DNA of 8,898 nucleotides, from positions 1 to 8,898 of the forward strand of contig CAYRSQ010000033.1 of NCBI GenBank assembly GCA_964427055.1. Reading direction: 5' to 3'. Origin of the DNA: CAYNTH01 sp964427055 (GTDB taxonomy: Archaea > Aenigmatarchaeota > Aenigmatarchaeia > CG10238-14 > SCSR01). Of this stretch, positions 1 through 6,007 are shown one piece after another. How positions within the stretch are numbered: the first letter of the stretch is position 1; every line of letters begins with the position of its first letter. The notes below the pieces were generated by a model. It did not search any database. It saw nothing but the letters and a program-made list of their open reading frames with translations, and was not told the origin of the DNA. The translations under genes and the position numbers were made by a program.

Positions 1-1
1 T

Positions 2-1309
2 GGCGCGGATGCATTATGTAGTAACAAGAATATTGGCGATACTTGTGGACTTGATGGCATATGCGATACTGACTGTGCTTGCACCGATGTATGCAACAAA
101 GCAACTGAAGCTTGTTCAACTGCCGGAGATTGTTGCGATTATTATTCATCTGCCGGAATTTGCTATTATTCACCCGTATGTTCGGGTTTAATCTGGAAGA
201 GTTGCAGCTTCTCCACGTGTGACCGATACAGAGACTGCCCAAACGACACTTGCACGGGTGACACCCTGAACGATTATTCCGATACATGCACCGAGCCTTG
301 TACATCGACGGGATGTGGCAGTTGCACGTGCACTTCGGCCAGCAGGGACTGTTCCATGGGAAACAACTGGGATGGTGACGCGGTCCAGTGCAACTGTGAC
401 TGTGACGGATATGACGTTGTGGAGAGCGTTGAGAACGGGAACTGCGATGATGGTGTAGACAACGACTGCAATGGTGCTATTGATGACTGTTACGAGTGCG
501 ATTTGTTGACCGCTGTTATAACTGCGGATTGCGGCGACAATGGATGCGAGGAAGGTGAGATGGTGTCAATGTCCGGAACTTACAGTGGAGAATGTCTGGA
601 TGCGGATTTCTTCCAGATAGACGCCCTGTCAGGTGACAGTACATGTGATGTTCAATATATGGATGGAGACATGAGCGGAGTATGGGCTGACACGATAGCG
701 ATTGATAATGGTGAGATTTTCGGGAGCTGGACAGTCGGTTCCATAACAGATGATTGCGTGGGGCAGACGGTGATAGCGACAGCGGCCGCGTTGTATACTG
801 GCGGTGCGCCTGGTACAGGCGACCAGATTGCATATTCGGGATCTCCTTCAGGATCCATAACGTTCTGGGAACCTGATGTTGGCGATATGTTCACATTGGA
901 GATGAAGAAGGGATGGAACCTTATGTCCGTGCCGTTCAAGACAGTCACAGGATATCAGGAAGACACGTGCGGTGCGGCTAATGCCAAATATTACTGGCTA
1001 GACGATAATGGGAAGTGGGTCGTGGACACTGTGGGTGTTAGAAATATTGTAGGTGGCAAGGGATATTATTACCATGCTGTCAAAGATTGCGGAATAACTG
1101 TTTTTGGTACTGAGTCCTCCATGGCGACTGACATAACGCTTACAATCGGATGGACTCAGGTAGGGTCTCCGAGGAATGGATTGACGAACCTCAATTACAT
1201 ATCCGACGCCGCTTCTAACTGCAATTATCTGTGGTGGAACCCCGAAAGCAATTCATGGGAAGAGAAGATTGCATTGGAAGAAGGGAAGGGATACAGGGTC
1301 GAATGCTAA
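2..1309 (+). CDS. Cysteine-rich secreted/surface protein with MopE-like metal-binding motif, 5'-truncated
   Basis: The frame is open from base 2 to the TAA at 1307-1309 (435 residues seen). The gene begins upstream, so no start or signal peptide is visible. Residues 1-166 contain 28 cysteines (about 17%), many as CxC or CC pairs, which suggests a disulfide-stabilised extracellular region. Residues 148-163 carry the CDDGVDNDCNGAIDDC motif, matching the DGVDNDCDG signature of the Cu-binding MopE family (putative metal or calcium site). Residues about 170-295 are Cys-poor, rich in Gly/Asp/Ser/Thr and probably beta-rich. Two C-terminal repeats start at GWNLMSVPF (304-312) and GWTQVGSP (383-390), 79 residues apart. 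Each continues to a YW/LWW-D/N-x-W strand and a GKGY segment (GKGYYYHAV; GKGYRVEC). This resembles the 'GWNLISIPL' modules of archaeal and bacterial surface proteins. No C-terminal membrane anchor is seen. Surface location is inferred and the ligand is unknown. An internal ATG at 356 is not the start, because coding continues well upstream of it. Confidence 0.85.
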   Translation, partial: GADALCSNKNIGDTCGLDGICDTDCACTDVCNKATEACSTAGDCCDYYSSAGICYYSPVCSGLIWKSCSFSTCDRYRDCPNDTCTGDTLNDYSDTCTEPCTSTGCGSCTCTSASRDCSMGNNWDGDAVQCNCDCDGYDVVESVENGNCDDGVDNDCNGAIDDCYECDLLTAVITADCGDNGCEEGEMVSMSGTYSGECLDADFFQIDALSGDSTCDVQYMDGDMSGVWADTIAIDNGEIFGSWTVGSITDDCVGQTVIATAAALYTGGAPGTGDQIAYSGSPSGSITFWEPDVGDMFTLEMKKGWNLMSVPFKTVTGYQEDTCGAANAKYYWLDDNGKWVVDTVGVRNIVGGKGYYYHAVKDCGITVFGTESSMATDITLTIGWTQVGSPRNGLTNLNYISDAASNCNYLWWNPESNSWEEKIALEEGKGYRVEC

Positions 1310-1758
1310 GCTGGTGCTGATTCTTCTGGCCAGAACCCGTAGAACTCGCTGTTGTATTTTGTCCCTTGAGATTCAAGATGTATGTCAAACACGACCAGTA
1401 TCGGGAACTCAGGGTCATACGCGTAGCACGGTGTCTCTATGGTATAATCGAAATAGATTATGAGTTTCTTGAAAGCGTAGTCCTCTATATAACTCTTGAA
1501 TTCGGACAGGTTGTCTTCGAGTTCCTCGCAGCTCTTGCTTTCATCCACGACTGCAAGTGCCTCTTCCTTAACGTTGTCCATGATGAATGGCTCATCCATC
1601 AGCACTATCTCGGACGTGTCGGGTATGGTGTAAGGTTCCATCCACTTGCTGACAAGGTAGAATATGCTCACTATGACGAATGCTGTTATGACCATGAACT
1701 GGGCTTTTTTAGACTTGAATACAGAAAACGTCGATTCATAGCTTGACGAATTGAGCAT
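1306..1758 (-). CDS. Pilin-like single-pass membrane protein (class III signal-peptide-like N terminus)
   Basis: I do not recognise a named family. The 150-residue protein has a charged N terminus (KSKKAQ, residues 15-20), a single hydrophobic helix at about 20-38 (FMVITAFVIVSIFYLV) and a soluble domain with acidic helices and two cysteines (C77, C111). K-A-Q just before a helix resembles the class III signal peptides of archaeal pilins and archaellins, cut between A and Q. However, the Glu usual at position +5 of the mature pilin is Ile here, so it may instead be an uncleaved anchor. I chose the ATG at 1758 because GGTGGAG lies six bases before it; an upstream in-frame TTG at 1773 would itself sit at that site. 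The gene overlaps the end of the DUF424 gene by 23 bases and its TAG (1306-1308) overlaps the stop of the converging surface-protein gene. It is the last gene of the MCM operon, presumably translated by coupling. Its function is unknown; an envelope role is inferred. Confidence 0.75.
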   Translation of the reverse strand: MLNSSSYESTFSVFKSKKAQFMVITAFVIVSIFYLVSKWMEPYTIPDTSEIVLMDEPFIMDNVKEEALAVVDESKSCEELEDNLSEFKSYIEDYAFKKLIIYFDYTIETPCYAYDPEFPILVVFDIHLESQGTKYNSEFYGFWPEESAPA

Positions 1759-2032
1759 GGGGGACTCCACCAATTGAAATAATGTTTTCTTCAGTAATAA
1801 AACCGTGCTTTATCGCGACAGCCACAATATCCTTCCCTATGAGGTTTGCTATGGTGCACGACTTCATAAGATTCACCACAGTCTCCTCGTCTTCTATGAG
1901 TTTACCGCCGTAGAAGTCTTCCTTGACTTCTAGCTTATGGTCATCCGTCTTGAGTTTCTTTCCGATCATATCTTTGTCGCAGATGGCGAGCAGTATATCC
2001 TGTTTCACGACGAAAAATTTGATCCAAAACAT
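1736..2032 (-). CDS. DUF424 family protein
   Basis: This 98-residue protein matches the archaeal DUF424 family in length and pattern. The visible family blocks are the N-terminal strand with LLAICDKDMIGKKL (14-27), LEVKEDFYGGKLI (34-46), CTIANLIGKDIV (59-70) and the C-terminal ISIGGVPHAQ (85-94). The family is widespread in archaea and has no established biochemical role that I know of. The ATG at 2032 is preferred over an in-frame start at 2071: 2032 begins the conserved domain, lies seven bases after the aIF2-beta stop and has a GTGG element just upstream, whereas a start at 2071 would overlap aIF2-beta by 32 bases and add an unconserved tail. It sits between aIF2-beta and the pilin-like gene. 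A translation-related role is suggested only by this neighbourhood. Confidence 0.88.
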   Translation of the reverse strand: MFWIKFFVVKQDILLAICDKDMIGKKLKTDDHKLEVKEDFYGGKLIEDEETVVNLMKSCTIANLIGKDIVAVAIKHGFITEENIISIGGVPHAQFVKL

Positions 2033-2039
2033 CGAACCA

Positions 2040-2447
2040 CTATATGTTCCTGATTGACGACCTGGCGCCACATGCTTCGCATTTCATATGGACTATCCTA
2101 TCTTCCTTTATCAGCACGGTGTCCGGCTCGTTGCATACCTTGCAAAACACGTATTCCTTGATGTAGTCTTCCAGTTTCTTCTGTATCATCTCTCTCTGGA
2201 CCTTCCTTTGCAGTATGAGAGTCCCGTTCTCCACGTTACCTGGAGTACCCAGTTGTTTGAAAAGGTATTTCGAGAGGTGTTTCTCGTCCCTTCTCAATAT
2301 CGACAGTATTTCGGAGAAGTTCTTTATTATAGTCTTGTTTCCCTGCGAGAAAATTATGACACTTGGTATCTCAAACCTCTTCGTCTCTTCGGCCTTCTTA
2401 GGGAGTTTTTTCATGGCCGATTTCAGCATTTCTTCGTACTCTTTCAT
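2040..2447 (-). CDS. eif2b: Translation initiation factor 2 subunit beta (aIF2-beta)
   Basis: This is the beta subunit of the heterotrimeric archaeal factor aIF2, which brings initiator Met-tRNA to the small ribosomal subunit in a GTP-dependent way. At 135 residues it has the normal archaeal length; the long Lys-rich N-terminal extension of eukaryotic eIF2-beta is absent. An N-terminal helix (residues 1-20, the gamma-binding segment in the family) is followed by the central alpha/beta domain (about 25-98, including FSEILSILRRDEKHLSKYLFK and QLGTPG). A C-terminal zinc ribbon follows, with CKVC (102-105) and CEAC (123-126). All four zinc ligands are present. It follows the RPA-like gene after 41 bases and is followed by DUF424 after seven. 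A TATA-like element about 25 bases before the ATG, with no clear Shine-Dalgarno, suggests an additional leaderless transcript starting here. Confidence 0.95.
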   Translation of the reverse strand: MKEYEEMLKSAMKKLPKKAEETKRFEIPSVIIFSQGNKTIIKNFSEILSILRRDEKHLSKYLFKQLGTPGNVENGTLILQRKVQREMIQKKLEDYIKEYVFCKVCNEPDTVLIKEDRIVHMKCEACGARSSIRNI

Positions 2448-2467
2448 CTAAACACTATATCATCTTG

Positions 2468-2476
2468 TTTTAATAA
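2468..2476 (-). promoter_or_regulatory. Candidate internal TATA box for aIF2-beta
   Basis: In the 41-base gap between the RPA-like and aIF2-beta genes the minus strand reads TTATTAAAA, centred about 25 bases before the aIF2-beta ATG (2447). In archaea this spacing would put the transcription start at or next to the ATG, giving a leaderless mRNA. The absence of a clear ribosome binding site before the ATG fits this. It is a sequence-based prediction only, and readthrough from the MCM promoter is equally possible. Confidence 0.4.
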
Positions 2477-2488
2477 GAGATATCCAGC

Positions 2489-3202
2489 TTATGCTTTTAT
2501 TACTTTGAATTTACCAGGCACCGGTTCGAATATGTAACCTTCCGACAGCAGGTCGTCTACAGTCTTCTCCACAAGCTCGTCGGACAGTTCCGACCTTTCA
2601 AACAGCTTGATCATGTCTACGCCTTTTCCGTCATCAAGATTTTCCAGGATATCCAGTATCTGGGGTTTGTAGTCCACTTCCTTTTCCAGTATAAATCCCA
2701 AAGACTCCTCGTCCAGTCCTTCCTTCTTGGCATATTCGATCAGTTTCTCTTCGTCGACTTTCCCTTTCATCAGGCGCAGGTTGTCCACGATGTCCTTCCT
2801 CGCGCTCAATCTCTCAAGTATCTCCAGTCTCCTGAGGTTCTCATAGTTCCTCTCATCCGGCTTAAGTGCATTCACAGATTCGGCATAAATGTATATTTCA
2901 TCCTGATATTCGCTGACAGTCCCGATGACTATTACTATGTCGCCCAGCTTGAATCCCTCAAGCAGCCTGGTTGATTTACCGAACACCTTCACCTTTATGG
3001 TTCCAGTCCCGTCGTCTATCGTCAGGCTGCTGTATTTGCTGTTCTTGCTGTCGAACTTCTCTGTGACACTGCCAAGCATGTTCACGTTCCGTATCTTCTC
3101 GCCAAGCGGTGTTATCACATATTGACCGCTTTCACTGGAGATGAATCTTCCGTTGACTATGTCATATATCCTGACCTTGTATGAAGGAAATTTGTCTTCC
3201 AT
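2489..3202 (-). CDS. RPA32-like OB-fold single-stranded DNA-binding protein
   Basis: This 237-residue protein has an OB-fold at about 36-113 containing the strand-turn-strand LTIDDGTGTIKVKVFG (60-75) and GDIVIVIGTVSEY (88-99), typical of RPA32/RPA2 and related nucleic-acid-binding OB domains. A charged helical linker follows (about 118-165). The C terminus (about 180-236) looks like a winged helix, ending VEKTVDDLLSEGYIFEPVPGKFKV, the kind of domain RPA32 uses to contact partner proteins. The likely role is binding single-stranded DNA at the replication fork or in repair. It begins four bases after the MCM stop, with GGTTGAT inside the end of mcm acting as a probable ribosome binding site, so synthesis with MCM is likely coupled. 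The RPA32-type assignment rests on domain order and genomic context; a general OB-fold/tRNA-anticodon-type protein is the alternative. No zinc-finger cysteines are present. Confidence 0.82.
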   Translation of the reverse strand: MEDKFPSYKVRIYDIVNGRFISSESGQYVITPLGEKIRNVNMLGSVTEKFDSKNSKYSSLTIDDGTGTIKVKVFGKSTRLLEGFKLGDIVIVIGTVSEYQDEIYIYAESVNALKPDERNYENLRRLEILERLSARKDIVDNLRLMKGKVDEEKLIEYAKKEGLDEESLGFILEKEVDYKPQILDILENLDDGKGVDMIKLFERSELSDELVEKTVDDLLSEGYIFEPVPGKFKVIKA

Positions 3203-3206
3203 GGAA

Positions 3207-5219
3207 TCAACCCTTCACTCTTCTTACGATATTGGGTTTAGGTTGATAAAGCTCTCCCTCTTGTAGGAGTTTCCTCATCAGATTATCGGCGTCGTCTATC
3301 CCGTGATCCAACGCCCTCTTTATTATCTCGTCCTTAGGGATGTCCTTTCCAACTTCGGCCTCCAGGTTCTTTATTATGTCTATCATCGTCTTCGTCTTGC
3401 CTCTTTGGACGGCTGTCATCTTTCCTCCTTCGAACCTGTCTATGTCTATCTGACCCGTCTCGGGCTCGAATCCGAACTGTCTCAGTGAAGAGCTCATCAG
3501 GTTTATTGCCCTTTGCGCGTCCTCGTCCTCGACTTTGTTGGACAATCTCACTTTCGCAGACGCCTCGGCGAGCCTTATCAGTGAGTCGTACTGTCTCAGT
3601 GTTATGGCGACTGGGGAATCCTCACCACTCCTGCCTCTCATGACGAGATAAAAATCTTTCAGCTTCTCTCCCGATGCTTCAGTAAGTGCGGGGTGTACGT
3701 TGGCCCTTGCATATGCTATATACCTCTTCAGTAGCTGGGGTGCTATCACGGGTTTGGCAGACTCGGAATCGAAATGTCTCATCTTCATTATATGTTCCGC
3801 TATTTTCTTGTCCTTATCCGGATTTGGCATATCCCTCAGGGCGAACTTGAGGTCGAACCTCGACATCACCACTTCGTTTATCTCCAGCTGCTCCTTGATT
3901 GGTATGTAAGGATCGAATCTCCCGAACTTCGGGTTTCCTCCTGCCAGTATGGCGGTCCTTGCCGGTAGGGTCGCTACTATCGACGCCTTCGCTATGGATA
4001 TGGTCTCCATAGACATGGCCTCTTGCAGCTTGATCATGTCAGACGGAGCTACGCTGCCGAATTCATCTATCGCGCACATCGAATTGTTCGCCAGTACCAG
4101 GGCTCCCGCTTCCAGTACCCACCCCCCTAGGAACTGCTCGTCCTTTGTGACAGTCGCTGTAAGTCCCGCTCCCGTCACACCCGTACCCGATGCGTACTTG
4201 CCTCTTGGCATCATGGACGATGCTAGTTTCATTAGTCTGGATTTTGCTGTGGACGGGTCTCCCATCAGGAGTATGTGTATGTTGCTCCTGACTCTGGTGT
4301 TGTCGTTCAACAGGTGGGGTTCGCCACCGAACATCTGGAATATAATTGCCAACTTTATGTCTTCTCTACCGTATATTGTCGGTGCGAGTGATGCCACCAG
4401 TTTCTCAAAAATTATCGGGTCCTTCGAGAGCTCTATTATTTTCTGTTCATCCTCTGGTGATATGGTCAGATCATCCCATCCGACCTCTATGGGTTCGACA
4501 TAGTTCGCGTCGAGATATATTTCGAATTGTTTGCTGGCTGACCCTTTCGACCTCCTTGGTATCGACTTGAGTGTTCCAACTATCTTTATCCTGTTTCCCG
4601 GGTCGGTGTGGTTCTGCATCATCGGGGTTGTCAGGTCCTCCTTCAAAAATATCATGAGTTCGGACGGCTGTTCACCAGTTGTTATATCGTGCGGCTCCTC
4701 GACGGTTATCCATCTCGCATCGTACATCTTCTGGTCTATGAGTTTGAATCCCCTTTTACAACCGCAGTCGCATGTGTCAGGCGACAGTATCGCCTTGTCG
4801 TTCTGTATGACGGATATCCTGGCGTCGCACTCGGGACACTGGAAGATTACTTCTGATACCTCAGGCCTTATCTCGCTGGCCTTCTTCACTATACCATCCA
4901 CAACTATCAGCTTGCCTATATGTTCGGCCCTCAGTTTCCTGATTCGGACTTCTTTGCTCATCGGCAGGTTGAAGAATCGTATTCTGACTTTCGCCTCGGA
5001 CATGCCAGTGTCAATCTGCTTCACTGCCTCTTCCCCGGCTTCCATGAACTCTTCAGTGTTGTCGAATAGCGCGTCGCCGAGCTCGACGTCGAACTTGTCC
5101 ATGACGATGAAGTCTACGACCATGGAATGCTTGTTCTCAGTAATGGCAGTAACCAAATCATCCAGATAAAACTCGTTCAGGAACACCGAGAACTTCTCTA
5201 TAATTTCGTCTCTTTCCAT
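3207..5219 (-). CDS. mcm: MCM replicative DNA helicase
   Basis: This is the ATP-driven hexameric helicase that unwinds DNA at archaeal replication forks. At 670 residues it is full length. Domain A spans about 1-95. The OB/zinc region spans about 96-245, with C128, C131 and then C150, C152, C154 (CxCxC instead of the usual CxxC). The AAA+ core spans about 262-585: Walker A GDPSTAKS (320-327), Walker B IDEF (384-387), sensor 1 Asn429 in GGNPKFGRFD, arginine finger SRFD (453-456) and sensor 2 Arg542 in ITLRQ. A winged helix is at about 605-668. No intein interrupts it. Unusually, the family signature IDEFDKM reads IDEFGSV; the Walker B Asp and Glu are intact. The ATG at 5219 starts a natural N-terminal domain, with only a weak GAGA before it. 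It is the first gene of the operon mcm, RPA-like, aIF2-beta, DUF424, pilin-like. Identification is very secure. Confidence 0.98.
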   Translation of the reverse strand: MERDEIIEKFSVFLNEFYLDDLVTAITENKHSMVVDFIVMDKFDVELGDALFDNTEEFMEAGEEAVKQIDTGMSEAKVRIRFFNLPMSKEVRIRKLRAEHIGKLIVVDGIVKKASEIRPEVSEVIFQCPECDARISVIQNDKAILSPDTCDCGCKRGFKLIDQKMYDARWITVEEPHDITTGEQPSELMIFLKEDLTTPMMQNHTDPGNRIKIVGTLKSIPRRSKGSASKQFEIYLDANYVEPIEVGWDDLTISPEDEQKIIELSKDPIIFEKLVASLAPTIYGREDIKLAIIFQMFGGEPHLLNDNTRVRSNIHILLMGDPSTAKSRLMKLASSMMPRGKYASGTGVTGAGLTATVTKDEQFLGGWVLEAGALVLANNSMCAIDEFGSVAPSDMIKLQEAMSMETISIAKASIVATLPARTAILAGGNPKFGRFDPYIPIKEQLEINEVVMSRFDLKFALRDMPNPDKDKKIAEHIMKMRHFDSESAKPVIAPQLLKRYIAYARANVHPALTEASGEKLKDFYLVMRGRSGEDSPVAITLRQYDSLIRLAEASAKVRLSNKVEDEDAQRAINLMSSSLRQFGFEPETGQIDIDRFEGGKMTAVQRGKTKTMIDIIKNLEAEVGKDIPKDEIIKRALDHGIDDADNLMRKLLQEGELYQPKPNIVRRVKG

Positions 5220-5248
5220 GGTCTCAATTTTTTGTTTGATTTGGACAC

Positions 5249-5260
5249 TATTATTATTAA
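5249..5260 (-). promoter_or_regulatory. Candidate TATA box for the mcm operon
   Basis: The minus strand reads TTAATAATAATA, centred about 35 bases before the mcm ATG. At normal archaeal spacing it would start transcription about ten bases upstream of the ATG. This is the most TATA-like stretch near the start of the mcm gene; no BRE of strong consensus is visible. Confidence 0.4.
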
Positions 5261-5289
5261 TGAAATTCTATGTCCTTTCCAACTGAGTT

Positions 5290-5302
5290 ATGCCAGTGGC
5301 AT
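5290..5302. repeat. Short inverted repeat between tbp and mcm
   Basis: ATGCCAGTGGCAT is an exact inverted repeat with 5-base arms and a 3-base centre. It lies about 70 bases upstream of the mcm ATG and about 70 bases downstream of the tbp stop. It could be a small operator or the base of an RNA hairpin, but palindromes this short also occur by chance. A second weak hairpin (TCTCT/AGAGA) lies at 5323-5337. Confidence 0.3.
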
Positions 5303-5339
5303 TATTCCTAGTTTTCGATACCTCTCTTCCGTAGAGATA

Positions 5340-5370
5340 GAAAAACAAAATAAAGAAAGGAAAATGGAAA
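5340..5370 (-). terminator. T-rich transcription terminator after tbp
   Basis: Directly after the tbp TAG the minus strand is almost entirely pyrimidine, with several T runs of three to five over 31 bases. Archaeal RNA polymerase terminates at such U-rich tracts without needing a hairpin. Together with the separate TATA element in front of mcm, this suggests that tbp and mcm are separate transcription units. Confidence 0.5.
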
Positions 5371-5373
5371 CGT

Positions 5374-5937
5374 CTATTCAGGCACCATTGCTCCTATGCT
5401 CTTGAGTTTCTTCGACACCTTGCCGACAGCAATCTCGACGTCCTTGACAGTTCTACCGCCGGTTATCACTATTTTGCCGGATCCGAACAACAGGAAAGCA
5501 ACCTTTGGTTCCTTCATCCTGTATACAAGACCAGGAAACTGCTCAGGTTCATATTCCGAGTTTTCAAGGTTGAAAGCTATAGTGTCCAATTTGAGTTTTC
5601 CCGGTAGCTTCGCAGAAGCGACTATGTTCTCGACCTGCTTCTTGTAGGTCTTCGGGACTTTCACTCCTGCCCTTTCAACGACTTCGACTACTTTTTTGAA
5701 AACAGTGTTGACGTCCTTGGTGCTTCTCGCGCCTGTGCATACTATCTTTCCAGAGCCGAATATCAATGCCGCTGCCTTAGGTTTTTTTATCCTGTATACA
5801 AGACCAGGAAACTGCTCAGGTTCATATTCCATCCCTTCCAATTTGGATACTATCTTCTCGAGTGGAATCTTGACCCCGAATGAGGCAGAAGCGACTATGT
5901 TCTCGACTCTTATATTAAAATCCCTCTTTGTGGCCAT
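5374..5937 (-). CDS. tbp: TATA-box-binding protein (TBP)
   Basis: This is the general transcription factor that binds and bends the TATA box and recruits TFB and RNA polymerase. It has 187 residues, the normal archaeal length, formed by two direct repeats (about 9-95 and 100-186) with a 91-residue period. Each repeat carries VENIVASA, EYEPEQFPGLVYR and FGSGKIV. The four Phe expected to wedge into the TATA box are F43, F60, F134 and F151. No acidic C-terminal tail is present. The ATG at 5937 is chosen because AGGTGAT (5945-5951) lies seven bases before it, a near-exact match to the archaeal anti-Shine-Dalgarno; an in-frame GTG at 5949 is inside that site. Part of the two halves is identical at the DNA level (42 and 23 bases), so synonymous positions match as well. 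It is flanked by a TATA box and a T-rich terminator, and therefore is probably transcribed alone. Confidence 0.98.
   Translation of the reverse strand: MATKRDFNIRVENIVASASFGVKIPLEKIVSKLEGMEYEPEQFPGLVYRIKKPKAAALIFGSGKIVCTGARSTKDVNTVFKKVVEVVERAGVKVPKTYKKQVENIVASAKLPGKLKLDTIAFNLENSEYEPEQFPGLVYRMKEPKVAFLLFGSGKIVITGGRTVKDVEIAVGKVSKKLKSIGAMVPE
5516..5557. repeat. 42-base direct repeat inside tbp, copy in second half
   Basis: Identical base for base to 5789-5830, 273 bases (91 codons) away. It encodes the EYEPEQFPGLVYR region of the C-terminal TBP repeat. The flanking base differs on each side. Confidence 0.95.
5612..5634. repeat. 23-base direct repeat inside tbp, copy in second half
   Basis: Identical to 5885-5907 with the same 273-base offset. 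It encodes the VENIVASA block of the C-terminal TBP repeat. Confidence 0.95.
5789..5830. repeat. 42-base direct repeat inside tbp, copy in first half
   Basis: Partner of 5516-5557. It encodes the EYEPEQFPGLVYR region of the N-terminal TBP repeat. Confidence 0.95.
5885..5907. repeat. 23-base direct repeat inside tbp, copy in first half
   Basis: Partner of 5612-5634. It encodes the VENIVASA block of the N-terminal TBP repeat. Confidence 0.95.
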
Positions 5938-5944
5938 TCTAGAA

Positions 5945-5951
5945 ATCACCT
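5945..5951 (-). promoter_or_regulatory. Strong Shine-Dalgarno of tbp
   Basis: The minus strand reads AGGTGAT seven bases before the ATG at 5937, matching the archaeal 16S-tail complement GGAGGTGATC at seven consecutive bases. It decides the tbp start, since an in-frame GTG lies within it. Confidence 0.75.
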
Positions 5952-5973
5952 ACAGATAAATTTATCCCAAAAC

Positions 5974-5981
5974 TATTTATA
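5974..5981 (-). promoter_or_regulatory. TATA box of tbp
   Basis: The minus strand reads TATAAATA about 40 bases before the tbp ATG. Normal archaeal spacing puts the transcription start at about 5951-5954, leaving a leader of roughly 14-17 bases that just includes the Shine-Dalgarno. This consistency makes it the best promoter call on the minus strand. TBP binding its own promoter is expected for a general factor. Confidence 0.6.
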
Positions 5982-6007
5982 CACGAATTTTATTCTTTGC
6001 GAAAACT

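Noticed and set aside
9..191. Short plus-strand frame near the left edge
   Set aside because: It lies in a different frame within the coding region of the surface protein and shows no motif.
516..948. Minus-strand open frames under the cysteine-rich protein
   Set aside because: The plus frame is open from base 2 to 1309 with clear motifs; the minus frames show none.
1771..1773. TTG as start of the pilin-like gene
   Set aside because: It falls at the GGTGGAG ribosome binding site of the ATG at 1758 and would deepen the overlap with DUF424.
1366..2537. Plus-strand frames opposite the pilin-like, DUF424 and aIF2-beta genes
   Set aside because: These are antisense to genes with clear family motifs and tight operon spacing.
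3949..5169. Long open frames on the plus strand opposite mcm (up to 212 codons)
   Set aside because: They are antisense to a full-length, motif-complete MCM, have no recognisable domains and low-complexity Ser/Thr/Leu composition.
3207..5219. Intein in mcm
   Set aside because: Archaeal mcm genes often host inteins, but Walker A to sensor 2 is continuous and the length is that of an uninterrupted protein.
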